DNA of 64,000 nt, taken from Pseudomonas californiensis (lineage in GTDB: Bacteria; Pseudomonadota; Gammaproteobacteria; Pseudomonadales; Pseudomonadaceae). Location of the stretch: NCBI RefSeq assembly GCF_021147775.1, contig NZ_JAGTPK010000003.1, positions 124,001-188,000 of the forward strand, in the 5' to 3' direction. Below the pieces are notes generated by a model, which made no database searches, had not been told where the DNA came from, and saw only the letters and a list, made by a program, of their open reading frames with translations. Position 1 is the stretch's first letter; each line of letters opens with the position of its first letter. Below, in pieces: positions 45,263 through 53,841 of the stretch. Position numbers and translations under genes: made by a program.

Positions 45263-46795
45263 ATGCCGTTATTAAACTGGTCCAGACACATGGTTCGTTT
45301 AACAGCAGTCGGCTTGATAGCAATTCCGACGGCCCATGCAGCCGATACCCTGACCCGCGACAATGGCGCGGCGGTTGGGGACAATCAGAATTCTCAGACC
45401 GCTGGCCCGACCGGCCCAGTGCTTCTGCAAGACGTACAATTGCTGCAAAAGCTGCAACGCTTTGATCGCGAGCGTATTCCAGAGCGCGTCGTGCATGCAC
45501 GCGGCACCGGTGTACGTGGCGAGTTCACCGCTTCCGCAGACATCAGTGACCTGAGCAAGGCGACCGTCTTCAAGTCAGGTGAGAAGACCCCTGTGTTCGT
45601 GCGTTTCTCTTCCGTGGTGCACGGCAATCACTCGCCGGAAACACTGCGTGACCCGCACGGGTTCGCCACCAAGTTCTACACCGCCGATGGCAACTGGGAT
45701 CTGGTAGGCAACAACTTCCCGACGTTCTTCATCCGCGATGCCATCAAATTCCCGGACATGGTGCACGCCTTCAAGCCTGACCCACGCACCAACCTGGACA
45801 ATGACTCGCGCCGGTTCGACTTCTTCTCCCATGTCCCGGAAGCTACCCGCACGCTCACCCTGCTGTACTCCAACGAAGGGACACCCGCAGGCTATCGCTT
45901 CATGGACGGCAACGGTGTTCACGCCTACAAACTGGTCAACGCCAAGGGCGAAGTGCATTACGTCAAGTTCCACTGGAAGACCCTGCAAGGCATCAAGAAC
46001 CTTGATCCGGCAGAAGTGGCCAAGGTCCAGTCCAAGGACTACAGCCACCTGACCAACGATCTGGTCGGCGCAATCAAGAAAGGTGACTTCCCGAAATGGG
46101 ACCTGTATGTGCAGGTGCTCAAGCCTGAAGATTTGGCGAAGTTCGAATTCGACCCGCTCGATGCCACCAAGATCTGGCCTGATGTTCCCGAGAAGAAAAT
46201 CGGTCAGATGGTCCTGAACAAGAACGTCGACAACTTCTTCCAGGAAACCGAGCAGGTCGCCATGGCACCCGCCAACCTGGTGCCAGGTATCGAACCCTCC
46301 GAAGACCGCCTGCTGCAGGGCCGAGTGTTTTCTTACGCTGACACCCAAATGTATCGCCTGGGTGCCAACGGCATGAGCCTGCCGGTGAACCAGCCGCGAG
46401 TGGCTGTCAACAACGGCAATCAGGACGGCGCGCTGAACACCGGGCACACCACCAGCGGTGTGAACTACGAGCCGAGCCGTCTGGAACCGCGCCCGTCCGA
46501 TGACACAGCGCGCTACAGCCAACTGCCGGTCAGCGGCACCACCCAGCAAGCGAAGATCACGCGTGAGCAGAACTTCAAGCAGGCTGGCGATCTGTATCGC
46601 TCTTACAATGCAAAAGAGCAGACCGACCTGGTGCAGAGTTTCGGTGAATCACTGGCCGACACCGACACTGAGAGCAAAAACATCATCCTGTCGTTCCTCT
46701 ACAAGGCAGACCCGTCTTATGGCACCCGTGTCACTGAAGTGGCCAAGGGTGACCTGAGCAAGGTCAAGTCATTGGCCGCCAACCTCAAAGACTGA
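45263..46795 (+). CDS. katB: Periplasmic catalase KatB
   Basis: A 510-residue monofunctional heme catalase. A signal peptide (cleavage near AHAAD, residue 27) marks the exported form. Catalytic His is in RVVHARGTG, the catalytic Asn in VGNNFPTFFIRD, and the heme-ligand Tyr in RVFSYADTQMYRLG. Sequence plan and the following ankyrin gene match the katB-ankB operon of P. aeruginosa, which is induced by peroxide through OxyR. GAGGG lies before the ATG. Confidence 0.95.
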   Translation: MPLLNWSRHMVRLTAVGLIAIPTAHAADTLTRDNGAAVGDNQNSQTAGPTGPVLLQDVQLLQKLQRFDRERIPERVVHARGTGVRGEFTASADISDLSKATVFKSGEKTPVFVRFSSVVHGNHSPETLRDPHGFATKFYTADGNWDLVGNNFPTFFIRDAIKFPDMVHAFKPDPRTNLDNDSRRFDFFSHVPEATRTLTLLYSNEGTPAGYRFMDGNGVHAYKLVNAKGEVHYVKFHWKTLQGIKNLDPAEVAKVQSKDYSHLTNDLVGAIKKGDFPKWDLYVQVLKPEDLAKFEFDPLDATKIWPDVPEKKIGQMVLNKNVDNFFQETEQVAMAPANLVPGIEPSEDRLLQGRVFSYADTQMYRLGANGMSLPVNQPRVAVNNGNQDGALNTGHTTSGVNYEPSRLEPRPSDDTARYSQLPVSGTTQQAKITREQNFKQAGDLYRSYNAKEQTDLVQSFGESLADTDTESKNIILSFLYKADPSYGTRVTEVAKGDLSKVKSLAANLKD

Positions 46796-46806
46796 TGATC
46801 TGATGT

Positions 46807-46833
46807 CCCGCTCCGGCCATCTGCCGGGGCGGG
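46807..46833 (+). other. Intercistronic hairpin between katB and ankB
   Basis: CCCGCTCCGGC and GCCGGGGCGGG pair over 11 positions (one G-U) with a 5-base loop. Without a T run it may protect the katB mRNA end or reduce read-through rather than terminate fully. Confidence 0.5.
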
Positions 46834-46852
46834 CCAGAGCAGGAGAATGCCA

Positions 46853-47407
46853 GTGAGAACCTTCCTTTATGGGTTGCTGTTGTGTGCCACTGTCGTCAGC
46901 GCTGCCGACCCTGCAGCACCTTCGCAACTCAACGCCGAACAGACCGCCAGCCAATTGCGTACGCTGTTCTTTGACGCATCGCGCGAAGGCAACAACCCGA
47001 TGCTGGACACCTTCATCGAGGCTCACTACGACCTCAACACTCGAGACCCACAGGGCTATACCGGACTGATTCTCGCCGCCTATCACGGCCATGAAGATTC
47101 GGTCGTGCGCCTGATTGATGCCGGTGCAGACCCTTGCGCCAAGGACAATCGCGGCAATACTGCGCTGATGGGCGCGATCTTCAAAGGCGAGCTGAGCATT
47201 GCCAAACGCCTGGTGCAAGCCGATTGCGGGCCCAACCTGACGAACAACGCAGGGCAGACCGCTGCCATGTATGCGGCCCTGTTCAAACGCACCGAAGTGC
47301 TCAAGGCACTGGCCGATCAAGGTGCTGACTTGAGTATCCGCGACAGCATGGGCAATGACGTCCAGGCCCTTTCCAAAGGCGAATTCCAGGTCCAGCCAGC
47401 GCGCTGA
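46853..47407 (+). CDS. ankB: Ankyrin-repeat protein AnkB
   Basis: About 184 residues with a signal sequence (TFLYGLLLCATVVSAADP) and four to five ankyrin repeats: NTRDPQGYTGLILAAYHGHE, KDNRGNTALMGAIFKGELSI, LTNNAGQTAAMYAALFKRTE. The GTG at 46853 is seven bases from GGAG, better than the ATG at 46847, which is too close. In P. aeruginosa AnkB sits in the inner membrane facing the periplasm and is needed for full KatB activity; the same role is inferred here. Confidence 0.9.
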   Translation: MRTFLYGLLLCATVVSAADPAAPSQLNAEQTASQLRTLFFDASREGNNPMLDTFIEAHYDLNTRDPQGYTGLILAAYHGHEDSVVRLIDAGADPCAKDNRGNTALMGAIFKGELSIAKRLVQADCGPNLTNNAGQTAAMYAALFKRTEVLKALADQGADLSIRDSMGNDVQALSKGEFQVQPAR

Positions 47408-47422
47408 TCGACGCCAATCGCG

Positions 47423-49516
47423 TCAGTCCTCGGCGTCGATCATCTTGTAAATGCGGCTGGCGAACGCTTCCATGGTAAAGGGCTTGGTCAGTACCCACAT
47501 GCCAGGGTCCAGATGGCCATTGCCGATAATGGCGTTTTCGGCGTAACCGGTGATGAACAGCACCTTCAAGCCTGGGCGCAGAACGCGCGCTGCGTCGGCC
47601 AATTGTCGACCATTCATGCCACCCGGCAAGCCGACATCCGTAACCAACAGGTCGATACGTGCGTCCGACTCCAGCACTCGGAGCGCTGACGCACCCTCAC
47701 CCGCCTCGATCGCTATATAGCCCTGGTCCTCGAGAACCTCGGACACCAGCATGCGGATAGTGGGCTCGTCGTCGACGATCATGACCGTCTGCGCACTTAG
47801 CGTCGGCACTGCTTGCGCACACTCAGCGTCGGCAGTCTCTTCTGGCGCCCCAACATAGTGGCGAGGCAGATACAGGCACATGGTCGTGCCCTGATCCGGT
47901 TCGGAATATATGCGCACCTGCCCGCCGGACTGACGCACGAAACCGTAAACCATCGACAGACCCAGGCCTGTGCCTTGTCCCAACGGTTTGGTCGTGAAAA
48001 AAGGATCAAAGGCGCGGTTCATGACCTCGGGCGACATGCCAGTTCCCGTGTCACTGACGCACAACGCCAGATATTGCCCCGGCGACAGGTCACGGCTCTC
48101 GGAAGCACGTTGGTCGATCCACTTGTTGGCAGTTTCAATGGTGATACGCCCGCCACGCGGCATGGCATCGCGCGCATTGATACACAGGTTCAACAACGCG
48201 TTTTCCAGTTGCGGCGCGTCGATGAAAGTGGACCACATCCCCACCGAGGTCACCACTTCGACGGTGATGTGCGGGCCGACCGTACGACGGATCAGCTCTT
48301 CCATCCCGACCACCAGCCGGTTGATATCGACCGGTTTGGGGTCCAGAGTCTGGCGCCTGGAGAACGCCAGCAGGCGATGAGTCAGCGACGCGGCACGTTT
48401 GGATGCATCCTGCGCAGCCGCCACATAGCGATCAATTTCCGTAAAGCGGCCCTGACTCAGCCGAGCCTTGAGCAGCTCCAGCGAGCCGGTGATGCCCGTC
48501 AACAGGTTGTTGAAATCGTGCGCGATGCCGCCGGTCAACTGGCCGACCGCTTCCATCTTCTGTGACTGACGCAACGCTTCTTCAGCCTGGCCAAGGCGGT
48601 CCTGCTCGCGCCGACGCTCACTCACGTCATAGGCGAACAGGTAAGCGCCAATGGCCTGGCCCTCGGCGTTGCGCAGCGTGCTGTACCGTATTTCAAAATG
48701 CCGCGACGGGTCATTCGAGTCACTGAAGCTGGCACTCTCGGCAAACTCTTCACCTGCCAAAGCCTGCGCCCAACGTTGTTCAAGTGCGGCCTTGCTTTCA
48801 GGCCGATTCTTGAGCAACTCCAGCATGTTGTCGCCGACCTTGGGGCGCACGCCGAACAGACGCTCAAACTCGCGTGCTGCAGAGCCGTTGATGGCGATCC
48901 AGCGGTAATTGAAGTCGATCACATGAATGAATGCGTTGGTGCCGTTGACCACATCGGCGAATACCTTGCGCTCGGCAACAGCTTCGATAATTCGCGCTTC
49001 CAGGGTCTCATTGAGTTGCTTGAGTGCCAGCTCGGCGCGCTTGCGCTCAGTGATGTCCTGAAACAGCACTGCGACCTGCCTGCGACTGGCAGGCTCGATG
49101 CGAAAGGCTGTCAACGCCAGATAACGCCCCGTCGCTTCCAGTTCACGCTCGAAGCGGACCGGCTGACCGGTGTGGAGCACCTTGCCGTAAAACTCGACCC
49201 AGCCGTCCGCCTCTTCACGGACCATCTCCCTCAGTTTCTTGCCCACGACATTTGGAATGCCGGCATGAAACTCATAGGCAGGGTTGGCTTCGATATGGAT
49301 GTAGTCGCTGAGCGACCCATGCGGACCGTCGAAAAACTCGATGATGCAGAACCCTTCGTCCATGGCATCGAACAGAAAACGGTAACGTTCCTGCGACAAA
49401 GCCAGCGCATCCTGGGCTTTCTGGCCATTGATGCTGAGGCGCTCCCTGAGTTGGGCGTTCTCGGCTTCGAGAGCCTGAAAACGGCTCTGGAGATCAGGTA
49501 TATCGGTCGGGGTCAA
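47423..49516 (-). CDS. PAS-domain hybrid histidine kinase with receiver domain
   Basis: About 697 residues, cytosolic. Order: short coiled coil (LQSRFQALEAENAQLRERL), PAS 1 (RYRFLFDAMDEGFCIIEFFD), PAS 2 (FIHVIDFNYRWIAINGSAAR), HisKA with the phospho-acceptor His in LTGGIAHDFNNLLTG, HATPase (NLCINARDAMPRGG, DTGTGMSP, GQGTGLGLSMVYG), and a receiver (MIVDDEPTIRML, LLVTDVGLPGGMNG, LTKPF). No membrane segment. The frame opens at 49681, but upstream residues look random; a TTG at 49516 with AGGTG seven bases before gives a sensible start. Partner regulator unknown. Confidence 0.88.
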   Translation of the reverse strand: MTPTDIPDLQSRFQALEAENAQLRERLSINGQKAQDALALSQERYRFLFDAMDEGFCIIEFFDGPHGSLSDYIHIEANPAYEFHAGIPNVVGKKLREMVREEADGWVEFYGKVLHTGQPVRFERELEATGRYLALTAFRIEPASRRQVAVLFQDITERKRAELALKQLNETLEARIIEAVAERKVFADVVNGTNAFIHVIDFNYRWIAINGSAAREFERLFGVRPKVGDNMLELLKNRPESKAALEQRWAQALAGEEFAESASFSDSNDPSRHFEIRYSTLRNAEGQAIGAYLFAYDVSERRREQDRLGQAEEALRQSQKMEAVGQLTGGIAHDFNNLLTGITGSLELLKARLSQGRFTEIDRYVAAAQDASKRAASLTHRLLAFSRRQTLDPKPVDINRLVVGMEELIRRTVGPHITVEVVTSVGMWSTFIDAPQLENALLNLCINARDAMPRGGRITIETANKWIDQRASESRDLSPGQYLALCVSDTGTGMSPEVMNRAFDPFFTTKPLGQGTGLGLSMVYGFVRQSGGQVRIYSEPDQGTTMCLYLPRHYVGAPEETADAECAQAVPTLSAQTVMIVDDEPTIRMLVSEVLEDQGYIAIEAGEGASALRVLESDARIDLLVTDVGLPGGMNGRQLADAARVLRPGLKVLFITGYAENAIIGNGHLDPGMWVLTKPFTMEAFASRIYKMIDAED

Positions 49517-49701
49517 AGCGGCTGCACCTGGGAGATGAGTGTCGCCGTATTCCCATCGAGCAGGTCGGCACGAGCACGCTACGAGAAAAAACCGTCGCTT
49601 GCAAAAATAATGGCATTTTGGCGCTGAATTGTTGTGATTTGCGCTTTTGGGCCAGGCAAATCGTCTCGAACCGGCTTTCAATCACTGACCTGTGACACCG
49701 C

Positions 49702-49923
49702 TCAGCTACCGTCCGCCTCGGCGTGCCGACGCAGCCATTCGTCCGCGACCTGCCCCATGCTCTTGGGCGCACCCTCCTTGATCCAGGCCATGAACGGCCG
49801 GTCGAACTTGAACTGCGGGCCGCACTGTCGGGTCATGAAGCGCCGCACATTCTGGGTATTGCGGTATTGATCGTCGACCATGGTTTCACGCGTGATCGGG
49901 CTGCTGTGCCAATCGAAGGTCAT
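49702..49923 (-). CDS. DUF6434 small protein
   Basis: A 73-residue protein: MTFDWHSSPITRETMVDDQY, then TQNVRRFMTRQCGPQFKFDR and FMAWIKEGAPKSMGQVADEW, matching the DUF6434 domain, often fused to SAP-like domains elsewhere. The ATG at 49923 has AGGA upstream; the longer frame to 49980 overlaps the end of the GGDEF gene. Cytosolic, function unknown. Confidence 0.8.
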   Translation of the reverse strand: MTFDWHSSPITRETMVDDQYRNTQNVRRFMTRQCGPQFKFDRPFMAWIKEGAPKSMGQVADEWLRRHAEADGS

Positions 49924-49976
49924 GTGAGCGTCCTGTTGAGCGATGCATCGCAGACTAACGTTTCCAGCGGCGTCAC

Positions 49977-51176
49977 TCAACGATCGGCCAGCTCGACCAC
50001 TTCCACCCGCCCCCGGTGTTGCTTGGCTCTGTAAAGCGCTTTGTCGACAGCACGCAGCAGGGCCTCGAAATGGTCGTTCTGGGCAACCATTGTTTCGGCA
50101 AGCCCCGCACTGAAACCGATGCGTAACGGCAGGCGCGGCGCTATTTCAAGGCTTTTCAGGGACTCGCTCAGCTGGTCGAGAATACCTTGTGCCTGCTGCA
50201 CGCTGGTACGCGGGAAGACCAACAGAAACTCCTCGCCACCCCAACGCACAAAAATGTCGGGGGCACGCTTGAGTACGAACACCGCATCGGCAAATCGCTG
50301 CAAGGCGCTGTCGCCGACTGAATGCCCAAAGGTGTCATTGATGGCCTTGAAGTTGTCCAGATCAATCATCGCCACTGCCACCGAGTATTTACCCTGTGCG
50401 GCCTGACTCCACTCCTTGGCCAGCGTCGCGGCAGCACCGCGTCGGTTCATGGCGCCGGTCAGCGCATCCGTCACCCCCAGCAGATAAAGCTGCCTGCGCA
50501 GTTGCTCCTGCAACATCAAGGCAAAACTCAGGGTGAACAGGAACGACACCATGAAATCCATAGCCAATGCTGGCCTGGAGAGCAGGTCCGGCTCATCGAA
50601 TGGCAGAGGCCCGATCGGTTCGATGATCAGGCCCAGAGCGGATGAAGCGTGGAAATACATCACCACTGCCTGCCCGGCCAACAGCCCCCATGCCCCGCGA
50701 TAACGGTCCTTCAACCCGAGCGAAATCCGAAATTGACAGGCGATAGCCAAAAGCGCCATGACTGAAAACCACGGCAGCAACCAGGAGGTGTGCAACATCA
50801 CCGCTGCCAACACGCCATAAAGCAGCGCGGGAAGCAGCACGACGCGTAAAGCCAGATGGGGCCGTGTAGTGTCCTGGTGAAACTGGATCAGGGCCGCAGT
50901 GTGGCAACCGATGGCGGCCAACAACAGTGTGGTGCTGGCCAACAACGCGTTTTCAGGCGAAAAGATCCCCAGCCACGCATATTCCGGTGCCAGCAGACCG
51001 GGCTGGAGAATGTCGGCCAGACGATACGCAGTGAGCAACAGATCCCCGGCCAGCCACCAGTACAGCGGCGCGTTTCGCTGGCTCATGCTCATGCACGACA
51101 GGCAGAGCAGGACGGCCGTCATAAGCCCGAAAGGCGTGATCAACAGCAGCAGCGTAAAGGGATCATTCAGGAGCAT
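49977..51176 (-). CDS. Diguanylate cyclase (GGDEF), membrane-anchored
   Basis: A 399-residue protein. Seven to eight hydrophobic segments fill the first 220 residues (for example LLLLITPFGLMTAVLLCLSC), followed by a GGDEF domain. The active site reads VRWGGEEFLLVFPR, a functional variant. An RxxD inhibitory site (RAPD) precedes it at the correct spacing. LYLLGVTDALTGAMNRRGAA and MIDLDNFKAINDTFGHSVGD are the substrate- and metal-binding blocks. It should make cyclic di-GMP in response to an unknown membrane signal. Confidence 0.92.
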   Translation of the reverse strand: MLLNDPFTLLLLITPFGLMTAVLLCLSCMSMSQRNAPLYWWLAGDLLLTAYRLADILQPGLLAPEYAWLGIFSPENALLASTTLLLAAIGCHTAALIQFHQDTTRPHLALRVVLLPALLYGVLAAVMLHTSWLLPWFSVMALLAIACQFRISLGLKDRYRGAWGLLAGQAVVMYFHASSALGLIIEPIGPLPFDEPDLLSRPALAMDFMVSFLFTLSFALMLQEQLRRQLYLLGVTDALTGAMNRRGAAATLAKEWSQAAQGKYSVAVAMIDLDNFKAINDTFGHSVGDSALQRFADAVFVLKRAPDIFVRWGGEEFLLVFPRTSVQQAQGILDQLSESLKSLEIAPRLPLRIGFSAGLAETMVAQNDHFEALLRAVDKALYRAKQHRGRVEVVELADR

Positions 51177-51320
51177 GGAGGGCTTTCATGGTGGTGTTGC
51201 ATGGTTGCAGCAATGGGGTTGGCAACATTATGGCAGAGCGCTACAGACTCCTGAACAAGCAGATGGCCATTGCCAATTTGCCAGCAGACCGATGGTCACC
51301 CATACCACCAGACCGGATGA

Positions 51321-52205
51321 TCATTCACCGGCAAACGGCACCATGGATTCCAGCAACCACGCACCTGCTGGCCCAAGGCTGCGCTGGAACGACCAGATCA
51401 CGTCCACCGCCGAGCGACGTGGCCATCCTGCCACTTTCAGCTCTTTCAGCAGACCGCCCGAATAACGGGATACCAACCAGCGCGGCAACGCCGACCAGCC
51501 AAAGCCGAACGCTGCCATATCCATCAACAGCAAATAGTTCGGCGCCGACCAATGGCGATGGCCACTGGTCGGCAAGTCGTCGGTCGGAATACTGTGTTCA
51601 ATCAACGTATTCAGACGCAACGCGCGGTACCGGGCCAGTTGCTGATAATCGACCCGCTCCAGCGCCGCCAGCGGATGCTGGTGCGACACAAACAGGCCGA
51701 AGTCCGCGCTCTCGTCGATGGTCGCGTGACCAATCTCCGGCGGATAACTGGCCTGCGCCGACAGCAGCCCCAGAGACGCCCTGCCCGACTGCACCAGGCT
51801 GATGGCATCCCCGTGCTCGGCAAACACGCATTCCATCTCCAGCTCCGGAAACCGTTGATCCAGCTCGGTCATCAAACGCTCAAAATCGGCGAACTGATTG
51901 GCGTCGGACAACACCAGCGTCAGACGTGGCTCGACACCTTCCGACAGCCTTGCTGCAGCACGCCGCAACCGGTCAGACGCACACAATACGTCATCGACAC
52001 GCCCCAGCATGACCTTGCCCGCTTCGGTCAGGACCGGCTGTCGTGACGACCGATCAAAGAGCTCAAGTCCCAGATCGATCTCCAGCCTGGAAATCGCTTC
52101 ACTGATGGTCGACTGGCTCTTGCCCAAACGACGAGCGGCGGCACTGAACGAGCCCAGCTCGGCAATCTGCGCGAAAGCCTCCAATGCTTCGGGGGAATAA
52201 CTCAC
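51321..52205 (-). CDS. LysR-family transcriptional regulator
   Basis: A 294-residue LysR-type regulator starting at GTG with GGAGG seven bases upstream. HTH: FAQIAELGSFSAAARRLGKS and QSTISEAISRLEIDLGLELF. The effector domain is normal in length. It is divergent from the PACE efflux gene across a 99-base gap, the usual arrangement in which the regulator controls that pump. Ligand unknown. Confidence 0.88.
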   Translation of the reverse strand: MSYSPEALEAFAQIAELGSFSAAARRLGKSQSTISEAISRLEIDLGLELFDRSSRQPVLTEAGKVMLGRVDDVLCASDRLRRAAARLSEGVEPRLTLVLSDANQFADFERLMTELDQRFPELEMECVFAEHGDAISLVQSGRASLGLLSAQASYPPEIGHATIDESADFGLFVSHQHPLAALERVDYQQLARYRALRLNTLIEHSIPTDDLPTSGHRHWSAPNYLLLMDMAAFGFGWSALPRWLVSRYSGGLLKELKVAGWPRRSAVDVIWSFQRSLGPAGAWLLESMVPFAGE

Positions 52206-52304
52206 GGTAACCTCCTATCGGTTTGACCGATGGTAACGATTTTCACTTTAACGCAATGACCGATGACAATGGAGGCAATACAAGAGCCCAAGGACTTATG
52301 CCTC

Positions 52305-52787
52305 ATGACTCGCACACCTGAACACGTTCATTCATCAACGACGGTGCCGCAAAAAACCATCAAGGAACGCGCTCTGCACGCAACGCTGTTTGAAATCGGC
52401 GGAGTGATACTGGTCGCACCGCTGCTCGCCTGGCTCATGAACCACTCGCTGGCCATGATGGGCGCCATGACGGTGATGATCTCCACCATCGCCATGCTCT
52501 GGAACATGCTCTACAACGCGATGTTCGACCGTCTGCGCAGCCGCACCGGGTTCCGGATGACACTGGCAATGCGCACCCTGCACGCCATGGGCTTCGAAGC
52601 CGGACTGATTCTGGCCGTCGTGCCGCTGGCAGCCTGGTGGCTGTCGATAAGCCTGTTTGAAGCGTTCCTGCTGGATATCGGCCTGCTGCTGATGTTCCTG
52701 CCGTACACCATGCTGTTCAACTGGGCCTACGACAAGCTGCGCGAACGCATCATGCAGCGCCAATTGTCGCGGTGCGAGGCACGGTGA
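52305..52787 (+). CDS. PACE-family (AceI-like) efflux protein
   Basis: About 160 residues with four transmembrane helices in two tandem bacterial-transmembrane-pair domains. The repeats are visible as HATLFEIGGVILVAPLLAWL and MRTLHAMGFEAGLILAVVPL, each followed by WNMLYNAMFD or FNWAYDKLRE; the membrane-embedded Glu of FEIGG is the conserved proton-coupling residue. The ATG at 52305 gives the compact form; the frame opens at 52263. PACE proteins export biocides such as chlorhexidine; the natural substrate may be a diamine. Confidence 0.88.
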   Translation: MTRTPEHVHSSTTVPQKTIKERALHATLFEIGGVILVAPLLAWLMNHSLAMMGAMTVMISTIAMLWNMLYNAMFDRLRSRTGFRMTLAMRTLHAMGFEAGLILAVVPLAAWWLSISLFEAFLLDIGLLLMFLPYTMLFNWAYDKLRERIMQRQLSRCEAR

Positions 52788-52832
52788 CGGCTCGAAAACC
52801 GAACACCGGCCGAGTGCAATGACACCGTCAGG

Positions 52833-53466
52833 CTAGACGTCTCCCAACGCCAGAGCCAGACGCTCAAGCCCGATGCCGAACCCGGCGCCTTCGCGATAGG
52901 CTCCGCCACCGACCACCTGCTGCTGCGCGCCCAGCGCCGGACAGCGCACCTCGAAGCCATTGCCCTGCAGGTAGTAACTCAACCCGCGCTTGACCGCCAG
53001 ACTGAGCTCATAGCTCAGCCCGAGCGAGTCCAGAAATCCGCGGCACAAGGCCTGACTGCGTTGCAATGCATCGGCGGGATCAGGGCTCAGAATTTCCAGC
53101 CCCAACTGAGTGAACTCACGGTACCGACCCGCTTGAGGTCGCTCGTAGCGATAACACCGCGCCACGTAGAAAAACATGGCTTGTTCTCGCGCACCAAGCA
53201 GCAGACGGTAGCGTTCCTGAAACAACGCGGTGGCTTCCGGGATCAGGCAACAGGCACGTCCGGCCTTGTCGTCGAATGCCCACATCTGGCCGATGATCTC
53301 ACTGCCGCCGGCCTTCTCGATAAACGTGTCCTGCCCCCATAGCGCAGGAACAATAGCCTCTTCAGCGCCTGCTTCGATGAAGATAGCTCCGAAAACGCCC
53401 TTCTATCTTGCGCATCATCGCCGCTTCCTTGCCCGTCACAATCCGAGTTCCACGTAGCATCGTCAT
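52833..53466 (-). pseudogene. Short histidyl-tRNA-synthetase-like protein, frameshifted
   Basis: Reads from an ATG at 53466 (GGGAG seven bases upstream): MTMLRGTRIVTGKEAAMMRK then IEG, followed by a one-base excess in GGG at 53398-53400. Skipping one G joins it to VFGAIFIEAGAEEAIVPALW and the frame that runs to 52833; about 210 residues when joined. Class II synthetase motif 2 (RCYRYERPQAGRYREFTQLG) and motif 3 (GFGIGLERLALAL) are present, as is a form of the HisRS motif RGLDYY (RGLSYY), keeping the catalytic Arg. The anticodon domain is absent. Genuine HisRS has about 430 residues. It follows a histidine attenuator. Either a recent pseudogene or a sequence error. Confidence 0.75.
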
Positions 53467-53505
53467 GTTCCATCTCCCAAGTTTGCTGCACAAATTGCAG
53501 ACAAT

Positions 53506-53526
53506 AAAAAAGGCGCCATTGGCGCC
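53506..53526 (-). terminator. Attenuator terminator upstream of the HisRS-like gene
   Basis: On the minus strand GGCGCC-AAT-GGCGCC is followed by TTTTTT. It lies between the leader peptide and the structural gene; its 5' arm can alternatively join the antiterminator. Confidence 0.85.
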
Positions 53527-53547
53527 CCGGTTTCGCTTATCGACCCG

Positions 53548-53655
53548 TCATAATGACAGTTCAGGACTCTGATGGATCGATAAGCACAAGCAACCGCGGC
53601 ACCTTGAGCGGTGTCCGTGATGGTGATGGCGGTTGCTTGGGATAAGGTAGGTCAT
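53548..53655 (-). CDS. Histidine leader peptide (35 residues)
   Basis: Reads MTYLIPSNRHHHHGHRSRCR then GCLCLSIHQSPELSL. Five His codons occur among six (53628-53611). AAGGA lies six bases before the ATG at 53655; the longer frame to 53739 has no such site at its start. The stop codon falls in the loop of the helper stem, so a ribosome finishing the peptide would disturb that stem. The layout parallels enteric HisL, but the gene downstream is a HisRS-like gene, not the his biosynthetic operon. Confidence 0.85.
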   Translation of the reverse strand: MTYLIPSNRHHHHGHRSRCRGCLCLSIHQSPELSL

Positions 53656-53841
53656 GACTGATCCTTGCATGATTGCCAGTACACTTTCAAGTCGCGGCAC
53701 ACTTGGGCAGCAGCCCGATCGATCAATAAACGAGAACATTCATCAACGCAGCAAATTCACTGCATCAGCATTTGCTGTTGGATTATCAAAATGCGCGTAA
53801 GGCAAACTGCGAGTCACTGACAACTGCAAGGACTTGCGTTC

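Larger units (their letters stand above)
53506..53655 (-). promoter_or_regulatory. Histidine transcription attenuator
   Basis: Read along the minus strand. Arm 1, CAAGCAACCGC (53639-53629), just before the His codons, pairs perfectly with arm 2, GCGGTTGCTTG (53597-53587). Arm 2 extended, GGTGCCGCGGTT (53603-53592), can instead pair at 11 of 12 positions with arm 3, AACCGGGGCGCC (53532-53521), the 5' half of the terminator. A nested helper stem, GCTTATCGATCC (53585-53574) with GGGTCGATAAGC (53546-53535), brings arms 2 and 3 together. Ribosome stalling at His codons would cover arm 1 and favour read-through; completion of the peptide would favour termination. Confidence 0.85.

Noticed and set aside
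53656..53739. Longer version of the His leader peptide (63 residues)
   Set aside because: No ribosome site at its start; the ATG at 53655 has AAGGA at good spacing.
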